From assembly GCF_003014485.1 (NCBI RefSeq), contig NZ_PYGA01000010.1, forward strand, positions 1-64,000: 64,000 nucleotides of DNA, given 5' to 3'. Below the pieces are notes generated by a model. The model saw nothing but the letters and a program-made list of their open reading frames with translations, was not told the origin of the DNA and searched no databases. This stretch comes from Murinocardiopsis flavida. GTDB taxonomy: Bacteria > Actinomycetota > Actinomycetes > Streptosporangiales > Streptosporangiaceae. Made by a program: the position numbers and the translations under genes. How positions within the stretch are numbered: the stretch's first letter is position 1; every line of letters starts with the position of its first letter. This document shows positions 49,135 through 56,400 of this stretch, in pieces.

Positions 49135-50205
49135 ATGACTGGTTCCCCTCCCGTGCTCGCAGCCGACGACCTCGTCCTCCTCGGTCAGCCGTTCTGGCTA
49201 TGGCAGGTCGGCGTCGCGATCGTCGGCGTGGCGGCGCTCCTCATCCTGGGCAGCCGGCTCTGGCACCCGCGCATCGCGACCCTGCGGTGGTGGGCGCTCG
49301 GCAACATCGTCGTCAACGCGGGGATCTCGGTCACCGGGGCGACCGTCCGGGTCACCGAGTCGGGGCTGGGCTGCTCGGAGTGGCCCCGGTGCACACCCGA
49401 GAGCTTCGTCCCGGTCGGCGGGGACCACTCCGCGTTCAACGCCGCCATCGAGTTCGGCAACCGGACGGTGACCTTCCTGGTCCTCGCCGTGGGCGTGCTC
49501 ATCTTCATGGCGGCACTGCGCCTGCGACCGCGGCGCCGCGACCTCATCACGATGGCGACGATCATCCCCATCGGCGTCCTCGGCCAAGGGGTCGTCGGCG
49601 GCATCACCGTGTGGTCGGACCTGCACCCCGCCGCCGTGGGCGGGCACTTCCTGCTCTCGACCCTCGTGGTGGTGCTCACCGTCGCGTTCTACGTCCGCTG
49701 CCGCCAACCCGAGGGTCCGCTGCGCCGCACCGTCACGCCGCTCACCCGCCGGGTGGCGGGCGTCCTGACCGTGGTCGGGTTCGCGCTGATCGTCCTCGGC
49801 ACCGTGGTCACCGGCACCGGCCCGCACGGCGGCGACCTCGAAGCGCCCCGCTACGGCTTCGACATCGTGACCGTCACCCGCCTGCACTCCGGGCTGGCGT
49901 GGCTGACGGTGGCGCTGTCGGTGGCGCTGATGGTGCTTCTCATGCGCACGGGCGCGCCGCGCGCCCTGAGAGTCCAGGGGTGGCTGCTGCTCGCCGCGCT
50001 CACCGCCCAGGGCGCCATCGGCTACACCCAGTACGCACTGGGCCTGCCCGAAGCGCTGGTGGTGCTGCACGTGCTCGGCTCGGCCCTGGTGTGGGTCGCG
50101 ATCCTGCGCGTGTGGTTCGGCACCGCCGAACGGGTCGCCGCCGACGCGCCCGACGTCCCCACTGGCACCGGTGGGACCACCGGCGAGCGGGTCACCACCC
50201 CCTAG
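49135..50205 (+). CDS. ctaA: Haem A synthase (CtaA/Cox15)
   Basis: 356 residues, eight membrane helices. Haem-ligand and cysteine motifs are seen: RVTESGLGCSEWPRCTP with the paired Cys of the first extracytoplasmic loop, the His in VGGHFLLSTL, HSGLAWLTVAL and VLHVLGSALVW. It converts haem O to haem A for the aa3 oxidase. Its stop overlaps the convergent PrsW gene by 14 bases. In many actinobacteria it stands close to the suf operon and ABC pair; here about 10 kb of other genes intervene. Confidence 0.93.
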   Translation: MTGSPPVLAADDLVLLGQPFWLWQVGVAIVGVAALLILGSRLWHPRIATLRWWALGNIVVNAGISVTGATVRVTESGLGCSEWPRCTPESFVPVGGDHSAFNAAIEFGNRTVTFLVLAVGVLIFMAALRLRPRRRDLITMATIIPIGVLGQGVVGGITVWSDLHPAAVGGHFLLSTLVVVLTVAFYVRCRQPEGPLRRTVTPLTRRVAGVLTVVGFALIVLGTVVTGTGPHGGDLEAPRYGFDIVTVTRLHSGLAWLTVALSVALMVLLMRTGAPRALRVQGWLLLAALTAQGAIGYTQYALGLPEALVVLHVLGSALVWVAILRVWFGTAERVAADAPDVPTGTGGTTGERVTTP

Positions 50206-51694
50206 ACGGGGGTGGCGGACCCTGCTGCTGCCCGGGAGTCGGACCACCCTGACCGGGGCCGCCAGGGGCGCCGGGGATCCGGTAGTCGGGAGCGGACGCG
50301 GGCGGGCCCTGGGGTGCGGGCGGGGCCTGATTCCCCCCGGGCGGCGGGCCGCCGGGACCCGGGGCGGGCGGACCCTGCTGCTGCCCGGGAGGCGGCCCAC
50401 CCTGGCCGGGACCCGCGCCGGGAGCGCCCTGCGGCTGCTGGGCGCGTGCGGCCTGCGCCTGGGCGATGACGTGGGAGAACTGCTCGCGCTTGAGGAAGCC
50501 GGAGTCGGTGGGCGCCGACGCCCACGACGGGGCGACCGGCTGCGTGACCCGCCCGATGAACGCCTCGCGGGCGACGTGCATGAGCGCCAGGATGGAATCG
50601 CGGCGCTCGCTCCAGTCGGGGCGCGCCACACCGCGGTCGAGCCGCTGGTGCATCAGCGCCAGCTCGGTCGCGGCGAGCTGGTAGTCGCCCATGGCGCGCT
50701 TGCCGCGGGGGCCGGCGGTCTGCTGGGCCCACCGCCGCGCGCCGCGCCGCCCCGGGATGGTGCTCAGCATCGTGATGTCGGCCGGCGTGACCAGGCCCGT
50801 GGGGATGTAGGGCGGCAGGTAGTAGCCGATGGCGCCGACCTGGCGGCGGCGGTCCTGCACCGCGATGACGATGATCGTCACGAGCACGAAGAACAGCAGC
50901 ACGTAGACGACGCCGAGGCCGAGGTAACCGAAGATCGTCGCGCCGTTCCACAGGCCGTGCAGCACGACCGCCGCCACCCAGCCGAAGAACGGCGCGAACA
51001 TCCGCCCGCCGCCCTTGGTGATCGCGGCGTGCGCCACCCCGATCCCGATCATGGCGGTGTACAGCGGGTGGCCGAACGGGGCGATGATGCCGCGCAGGAT
51101 GAACACGAACGCGAGCCCGGCGAATCCCTCGGAGAACAGCGAGTTCAGGAAGTACAGGATGTTCTCGGTGAACGCGAACCCGGTGGCGACCATCGCGGCG
51201 TAGACCACGCCGTCGGTGTAGGAGTCGATCTCGTGCCTGCGCCGCCACAGCAGCAGGAGCAGCACCAGGCCCTTCGCGCTCTCCTCGACCAGCGGCGCGC
51301 CGACGGCGGCGCTGAGGTAGTTGCCGAGGTCGGCGCCGAAGGTGGGAACGGCGTAGAACTGCATCCCGGCGGTGTTGAGGATGAACGACACGACGACGGC
51401 GACGCCCGCACCCCACAGGAACGCGAACAGCAGCATCGACCCGGGTTCGGGCTCCAACCGGTCGAGCAGCAGGATCAGCGGGATCAGGATGGTGACCGGG
51501 ATGATGGCGGCGATCGCGCTGATGAAGAACGCGAGGAGGCCCACGGCCCCGCCGCCCGCCAGGCCCATGAGGAGCAGATAGCCCAGCATCAGCACCAGGC
51601 ACAGTGCACTGACGATGATTCCCGCGACCAGCCCGAAGGAGTGCCGACCGGGTTTGCGTCCTTGGAGGATGGCCTTGGTGTCGAGAGGGGGCAT
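50192..51694 (-). CDS. PrsW-family intramembrane metalloprotease
   Basis: 500 residues; ATG at 51694. About eight membrane helices cover residues 20-275. The PrsW/CPBP active-site motifs are complete: EESAKG, FAFTENILYF, HPLYTAMIGIG and HGLWNG. After a helical domain of 120 residues comes a disordered tail of about 95 residues rich in Pro, Gly and Gln with two copies of GQGG-PPGQQQGPP type sequence. Founding members cut anti-sigma factors; no such target is visible here. It is convergent with, and overlaps, ctaA. Confidence 0.9.
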   Translation of the reverse strand: MPPLDTKAILQGRKPGRHSFGLVAGIIVSALCLVLMLGYLLLMGLAGGGAVGLLAFFISAIAAIIPVTILIPLILLLDRLEPEPGSMLLFAFLWGAGVAVVVSFILNTAGMQFYAVPTFGADLGNYLSAAVGAPLVEESAKGLVLLLLLWRRRHEIDSYTDGVVYAAMVATGFAFTENILYFLNSLFSEGFAGLAFVFILRGIIAPFGHPLYTAMIGIGVAHAAITKGGGRMFAPFFGWVAAVVLHGLWNGATIFGYLGLGVVYVLLFFVLVTIIVIAVQDRRRQVGAIGYYLPPYIPTGLVTPADITMLSTIPGRRGARRWAQQTAGPRGKRAMGDYQLAATELALMHQRLDRGVARPDWSERRDSILALMHVAREAFIGRVTQPVAPSWASAPTDSGFLKREQFSHVIAQAQAARAQQPQGAPGAGPGQGGPPPGQQQGPPAPGPGGPPPGGNQAPPAPQGPPASAPDYRIPGAPGGPGQGGPTPGQQQGPPPPSRGW

Positions 51695-51901
51695 AGCCCC
51701 AGAGCGTAACGCCTTGGGCGGGAGGTCAGGGCCTATGGCAGCGGCACGATCCGGTCACCTCCGGCACACACGGCGATCACGCCGTATCACAATCCGGCAC
51801 ACCCCTCCGAGCCCTCGCCCGGTCGGCCGATAGCCGCGTCGACCACCGGCGGCCACGCCACCCGCCTGATGGCCACCTCACCCGCCCGGAAGCCGGCCGC
51901 T

Positions 51902-51948
51902 CCCCGTCTCCGGATATCCGAACCGCGTCCCCGTCTCCGGAAATCCGA
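51902..51948. repeat. Tandem 27-bp repeat upstream of a membrane-protein gene
   Basis: Two copies of CCCCGTCTCCGGATATCCGA (second with one change), start to start 27 bases. Each holds a dyad, CGGATATCCG in the first copy. The site lies 74-120 bases before the start at 52022 in a 327-base gap (51695-52021) that has no gene, so it may be an operator. Confidence 0.6.
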
Positions 51949-52021
51949 CTGCCGCGCGGGCCCCGCCGCGCACCGGCGCGGCGGTACGATCACCCGGCAC
52001 CCGAGACGGGAGAATCCATCC

Positions 52022-52411
52022 ATGCAGGAGACCCGAAGCACCGTCGCCGCCCGATACCTGTGGGCGCTGCGGATCGCCGCAGTCCTTCAGACCGCCGCGC
52101 TGGCGTGGGAGTTCTTCACCGCAGGCCGCTTGGTGTCCGCCGATATGACGGTGCTGCCCCTGCACTCGTGGGGCGCGATCGGCCTGCACATCGCCTCCGG
52201 GATCCAGGTGCTGGCAGCGGTCGCCCTGTGGCGTCCCGGCGGCGGCCCGCTCTGGCCGGCGGTGGTCAGCGCCGTGGCGTTCGCCCTCAGCTTCCTCCAG
52301 GCATCCTTCGGCAGCAGCGGCAACCTCGCCGCCCACGTCCCGCTCGCGCTGACCCTGGTAGTGCTGGTCGTATGGGTCCTCTCCTGGTCCTGGACCCGCC
52401 GCACCACCTAA
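52022..52411 (+). CDS. Small four-helix membrane protein
   Basis: 129 residues; ATG at 52022 with GGGAG about 10 bases upstream. Four hydrophobic helices are evident (about residues 13-33, 43-65, 75-95, 102-122). No motif identifies the family. It stands alone, with a repeat that may be regulatory in front of it and the CRISPR-like remnant behind. Confidence 0.75.
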   Translation: MQETRSTVAARYLWALRIAAVLQTAALAWEFFTAGRLVSADMTVLPLHSWGAIGLHIASGIQVLAAVALWRPGGGPLWPAVVSAVAFALSFLQASFGSSGNLAAHVPLALTLVVLVVWVLSWSWTRRTT

Positions 52412-52430
52412 ACCGCCGCGCCGGCCGAAC

Positions 52431-52700
52431 AAACCCCCATCCCCGCATCCGCGGAGACCCCCACTCGCGCCTGGGGCAACGATGTGCGCACCCGCATCCT
52501 CAACGCCCGCACCGCCGCCGACCCGCCCCAGACACCGGCCCCCCGCACCGGATAGACGACCCTCCGGCCAAACCCCGCCCCAAGCAAGACCACGCCCGAC
52601 AAACCACCCCCGCATGCGCGGGGAGCACTCCAGGGCCGCGGCCAGGGCTTGCAGCATCGCCGCGTTCTGGGCGGGTCCATCCCCGCGTGCGTGGGAGCGC
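52431..52700. CRISPR. Decayed type I-E-like CRISPR repeats, no cas genes
   Basis: Three degenerate copies of a repeat with the I-E look: 52431-52458 (core ATCCCCGCATCCGCGGAG), 52600-52628 (core CCCCCGCATGCGCGGGGAGC, best preserved) and 52673-52700 (core ATCCCCGCGTGCGTGGGAGC). Spacing is irregular: about 167 bases between the first two cores and 73 between the last two, against the 61 of a live I-E array. There are no cas genes in the window. I read it as a dying or deleted array. The rest of the gap to 52863 shows no gene and no further repeat. Confidence 0.5.
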
Positions 52701-52863
52701 TCTTGCTGGCCTCGAACGCTACCGCGACGCGTCCCCGATTCCGACCACTTCTCGAAAAACGGGAACACGCACCCGAACCACGCAAATAAGTCGAACGAAC
52801 CCAACCTCCACGATCCCCAATCCCCCGCAGCGCGCCGACTCGAAGCGCCTGAGGAGCGGGGGT

Positions 52864-53484
52864 TCAGGTGTGGCCGCTGTCCGCGCCGGGGAGCATGACC
52901 GCGATCTGGCCGCGGATGTCCATGGCGATATCCTCCACGCTCGCCGCCAGGTTCACCGACGCCGCCATGCTGACGAACATGATGGCCGACACGATGTGCG
53001 CCAGTGTCGCGGCCTCGTGTTCATCGATCCTGGCGTCGCGGCCGATCACGGCAGCGATCGCCGACTCGGTTCGGGCCGTGATCATGAGGGCGTCATTGTG
53101 GCGGGGCTCCTCGGGGTCGCCGAACACCATCTCGCGCAGGTAGGTGCGTCCGTTCTCGATCTGTGTGCGGTTGCACTCCACGATGGGGCGGACGATGGCC
53201 ATCACGGCGTCCAGCGTGTCGGTGATGCCCTCGGCGTCCCTGGTCCCCCGCTCCAGTGACTCGCTGTAGTGGGTGTTCTGCACCAGCAGGAGTAGTTCGC
53301 CCTTGCTCTTGGCATAGAGGAACAGGGTGCCGGTGCCGATATCGGCGCGCTCGGCGATCTGCTGGGTGGTGACCTCGTCGACCCCGTACTCGGCGAAGAG
53401 CTCACTGGCCGCTGCCGTGATGCGTTCGAGCTTCTGCTGCTTGTTGCGCTCGCGTCGCCCCTGCGGCCGGGAGGCGGATGGCAT
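52864..53484 (-). CDS. TetR-family transcriptional regulator
   Basis: 206 residues; ATG at 53484 with AAGGAG 7 bases upstream; the longer frame to 53538 would run through the operator. The helix-turn-helix is at about residues 15-60, with ITAAASELFAEYGVDEVTTQ and ADIGTGTLFLYAKSK. The C-terminal ligand domain is of no known class. It diverges from the SDR gene, with the operator at 53509-53538 between them. Confidence 0.92.
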   Translation of the reverse strand: MPSASRPQGRRERNKQQKLERITAAASELFAEYGVDEVTTQQIAERADIGTGTLFLYAKSKGELLLLVQNTHYSESLERGTRDAEGITDTLDAVMAIVRPIVECNRTQIENGRTYLREMVFGDPEEPRHNDALMITARTESAIAAVIGRDARIDEHEAATLAHIVSAIMFVSMAASVNLAASVEDIAMDIRGQIAVMLPGADSGHT

Positions 53485-53508
53485 CGTGCTCTCCTTGCGG
53501 AATAAGGC

Positions 53509-53538
53509 ATGACCATGATCAGTTATGAGCATAGTCAT
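53509..53538. promoter_or_regulatory. TetR operator, left copy
   Basis: A 30-base imperfect palindrome: ATGACCATGATCA, four bases, TGAGCATAGTCAT, matching at 11 of 13 arm positions. It lies 24 bases before the TetR start and in the divergent promoter of the SDR gene. A near copy lies at 56261-56290. Confidence 0.8.
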
Positions 53539-53730
53539 TATTGCGTGGGCTCGGAAATATCCGGGTTCATTCTTTCACGCAGGTGTGCAGCGCCCGCTTC
53601 TCAAGGCGGCGCCCACGACCGATCGACGCCAAGGACCGCCCAGTCCATGACGACTTCCTCGCACTGGCAGTCCTTCGCCCTCGGCCGGGACGAGCGCCCG
53701 CACACCCAGCGAACAGCAAGGAGAGCGACC

Positions 53731-54444
53731 ATGCCCACACTCGACGGATCCGTCGTCCTGGTCACCGGAGCCAACGGCGGTATCGGCACGCAGTTCGTCA
53801 ACGAAGCCCTGGCGCGCGGCGCGAGCAAGGTCTACGCCACCGCGCGCAGGCCCCGGAACTGGGACGACGAGCGCATCGTCCCCCTCCGTCTCGACATCAC
53901 CGACCGCGCTTCCGTCCATGAGGTCGTCGAGGCCGCCGGCGACGTGACCGTGTTGGTCAACAACGCCGGGGCGTCGGTGTCCAGCCCGGGCATCCTCACG
54001 CACACCGACGAGGAGATCCGCACCAACGTCGAGACCAACTTCCTTGGCCCGCTCTTTCTCACGCGTGCCTTCGCCCCGATCCTGTCGGCGAAGAGGGGGT
54101 CGGTCGTCATCGACATCCACTCATTGCTGAGCTGGTACGCCGTCGCGGGCATCTACAGCGCCACCAAGGCCGCCCTGTGGTCGGCGACCAACTCCCTGCG
54201 CCTGGAACTCGCCCCGGAGGGAGTGCACGTCGTCGGGGTGCACGTGGGCTATGTCGACACCCCGATGGCCGCTCACTCCACCGGCCCCAAGACCGACCCC
54301 GCCGACCTGGTGCGCGCCGTGTTCGACGCCACCGAAGCCGGGCAGTACGAGGTCCTCGCAGATGAGGGCTCCGCCCAGGTCAAGGCAGGGCTCAGCGCCC
54401 CGGTCGAGGCGCTCTACCCGCAGCTCAACGCGACGAACACCTGA
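53731..54444 (+). CDS. Short-chain dehydrogenase/reductase
   Basis: 237 residues; ATG at 53731 with AAGGAG 8 bases upstream. Rossmann motif TGANGGIG near the N-terminus, the NNAG motif, catalytic Ser in DIHSLLSW and the YSATK motif. This is a classical SDR acting on a small carbonyl or alcohol with NAD(P)H; the substrate is unknown. It is under the divergent TetR operator and convergent with the broken hydrolase gene. Confidence 0.92.
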   Translation: MPTLDGSVVLVTGANGGIGTQFVNEALARGASKVYATARRPRNWDDERIVPLRLDITDRASVHEVVEAAGDVTVLVNNAGASVSSPGILTHTDEEIRTNVETNFLGPLFLTRAFAPILSAKRGSVVIDIHSLLSWYAVAGIYSATKAALWSATNSLRLELAPEGVHVVGVHVGYVDTPMAAHSTGPKTDPADLVRAVFDATEAGQYEVLADEGSAQVKAGLSAPVEALYPQLNATNT

Positions 54445-54534
54445 GTCCCCGGTCCCGGGCGCCGCCGAAAGGGCGCCCGGCTCGTCCCTTTCCCGGCCCC
54501 TGGACCCCGGCCATGGGCCGTCGGGTTCAGGGAT

Positions 54535-54969
54535 TCACGGGCGCCCCGTGGCATCAGCGGGTGAGTTGGGCCCGGAAGGCCCTGATCCTGATCGGTGCAT
54601 CACGGTCCGCGGTGCGTTCCTTGAGCCGCCGAGAGAGAAGGAGAAGACGTCGATCTCCTGGAACCCGAGGGCCCTGATGAAGTCGACCGCGTCAGCGGCC
54701 ATCGCCTCCACGGTGTCGGGGACCTCGCCGGTCGAGGCATCGACACCGCGGTTGTCGAACGCGATGACGTGCCGTTCCCTGGCGACGGGATCGATGATGC
54801 GCGGGTCCCAGTTGTCCAGGGTCGCGGCCAGGTGCACGAAGAACACGACGGGGACACCGCCCCTGGGCCCGAGTTCCCGGTAGGCGCAGGTCGCCCCGCC
54901 CGCGCTGATCGTGCGGGTCGGCGCGTTCGCGTACGAGGTGTTGACCGGTTCGTTGCTGGTGTCGCGCAT
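54535..54969 (-). pseudogene. Truncated alpha/beta hydrolase with internal deletion
   Basis: The gene starts well (ATG at 54969, GGGAG upstream) and codes for an alpha/beta hydrolase up to the nucleophile elbow FSFSLGG, near residue 115. After that, about base 54625, the frame no longer matches a hydrolase and stops at residue 144, half the usual length. In another frame the bases just after the elbow read LKERTADRDAPIRIRAF, which looks like a part of the C-terminal half of such enzymes. An internal deletion that shifted the frame is the simplest reading. The lid, the acid and the catalytic His are missing, so it should be inactive. Confidence 0.75.
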
Positions 54970-55045
54970 GACGGCTCCCTGGTGGTGTGCCGGCACGTGA
55001 TCTCGACGGTGACGGACGATGCCGTGAAGGCGGGGGTGGCGGGGG

Positions 55046-56041
55046 TCAGGTGTGGCTGATGACGGCCTTGCCGCGGATACCCCCCTGCGCCAGTGCCTGG
55101 AGGGCCTGGGGTGTCTGGTCGAAGGGGAACACCCTCCCCACCTCGGGGCGCAGTTCGCCGTCGTCGACAAGCGCGCTGATCCGGCGTAGCTGGTCACCGT
55201 CGGCGCGCATGAACAAGAACTCGTACGTCACGCCGAGCTTCCGTGCCCGGCGGCGGATCCCCGCGCTCAACGCGGTGATCGCCAGGCGCAGCAACGGGTT
55301 CAGTCCGGCCGTCCGGGCGAATTCCGGATCCGGCGGACCGGAGATCCCGATGGCCTTACCGCCGGGCCTGAGCACACGCAACGACCTCTCCAGGTTCTTG
55401 CCGCCCAGGCTGTCGACTACAAGGTCGTAGTCGCTCAGCACCTGCTCGAAGTCCTGGCTGCTGTAGTCGATGACAGTGTCCGCGCCAAGTTCGCGGACGA
55501 AGTCGGCGTTGGCTGCGCTGGCGGTGGTGGCCACGGTCGCGCCGAGGTGTCTGGCGAGCTGGATCGCGATCGACCCGACACCGCCCGCGCCCGCGTGGAC
55601 GAGGACCTTCTGCCCCGGCCCCACGTTGCCGCGTTCGACCAGCGCCTGCCAGGCGGTGAGCGCGACCAGTGGTAGTGACCCCGCCTCCACGACGGAGATC
55701 GACGAGGGCTTGAGCGCCAGGTCGGCCTCGGAGACAGCGATACGTTCGGCGAAGGTACCGATCCGGTCCTTGTCGGGCCGGGCGTACACCTGGTCCCCGG
55801 TCGTGAAGCCCTGGACCTCGGCACCGACGTCCATGACCGTTCCCGCGACGTCGTTTCCCAGGATCAGCGGGAGCTTGTAGGGCAGGATCTGCTTGAACTC
55901 ACCGACGCGGATCTTCTCGTCCAGCTGGTTCAGCCCGGCGGCCTCCACCCGCACGAGCACATCACGGTCCCCAACGACCGGTTCGGGGACCTCGGCCTCG
56001 CGCGGCTCCTCGTTGTACCTCGTGATGACGAACGCTCTCAT
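55046..56041 (-). CDS. NADPH-dependent quinone-oxidoreductase-like MDR enzyme
   Basis: 331 residues; ATG at 56041. Zinc-free medium-chain reductase: LPLILGNDVAGTVMDVG, LTAWQALVERGNVGPG and the NADPH loop HAGAGGVGSIAIQLARHLGA. Its C-terminal half ends in GKAVISH. Enzymes of this class reduce quinones or alpha,beta-unsaturated carbonyls. It is transcribed toward the broken hydrolase with 76 bases between. The operator at 56261-56290 lies about 220 bases upstream. Confidence 0.92.
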   Translation of the reverse strand: MRAFVITRYNEEPREAEVPEPVVGDRDVLVRVEAAGLNQLDEKIRVGEFKQILPYKLPLILGNDVAGTVMDVGAEVQGFTTGDQVYARPDKDRIGTFAERIAVSEADLALKPSSISVVEAGSLPLVALTAWQALVERGNVGPGQKVLVHAGAGGVGSIAIQLARHLGATVATTASAANADFVRELGADTVIDYSSQDFEQVLSDYDLVVDSLGGKNLERSLRVLRPGGKAIGISGPPDPEFARTAGLNPLLRLAITALSAGIRRRARKLGVTYEFLFMRADGDQLRRISALVDDGELRPEVGRVFPFDQTPQALQALAQGGIRGKAVISHT

Positions 56042-56260
56042 CCGTTGTCGCCCCTTCTCCGTGATGCCGGGTGTGGTGGTGCGAACCGCTCCACGCTGTG
56101 CGGGAGGACCGTCTCGCCGCGATGAACGCGCCGCGGTTCGGGAGGACGCCACCGTCCCGGAGGCGCGGCGGGCAACGGTGCGGCCGGGGCCACGGGCGTG
56201 GAAGCCCCTGGCCGGTGCGCCGCTGTCCGGTCTCTCCCCGGATTCCCGCACCTGAATTTA
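56042..56260. other. Leader region of the MDR gene
   Basis: Part of a 359-base gap to 56400. No gene is seen; the open frames on it overlap the operator and lack ribosome sites. It is the probable untranslated leader of the MDR transcript. Confidence 0.4.
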
Positions 56261-56290
56261 ATGATCATGATCAATAATGAGTGTACTCAT
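56261..56290. promoter_or_regulatory. TetR operator, right copy
   Basis: A 30-base imperfect palindrome: ATGATCATGATCA, four bases, TGAGTGTACTCAT. It agrees with the left copy at 53509-53538 at 24 of 30 positions by eye count, in the same orientation. It lies in an AT-rich patch that is well placed for the MDR promoter. Confidence 0.75.
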
Positions 56291-56400
56291 ATATTGCGCA
56301 AAGGGCGAGCGCGACCCGTGAGCGCACGCCGAAGGGGCACCGGACCATCGTTTCCGCACCATGGGGGACGAGAACCGCCTGAGGCGGCCCGGGTACAGCC

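Noticed and set aside
52461-52600. Further CRISPR repeats between the first two copies
   Set aside because: An ACCCGCATCC stretch near 52490 resembles part of the repeat but has neither the second arm nor correct spacing.
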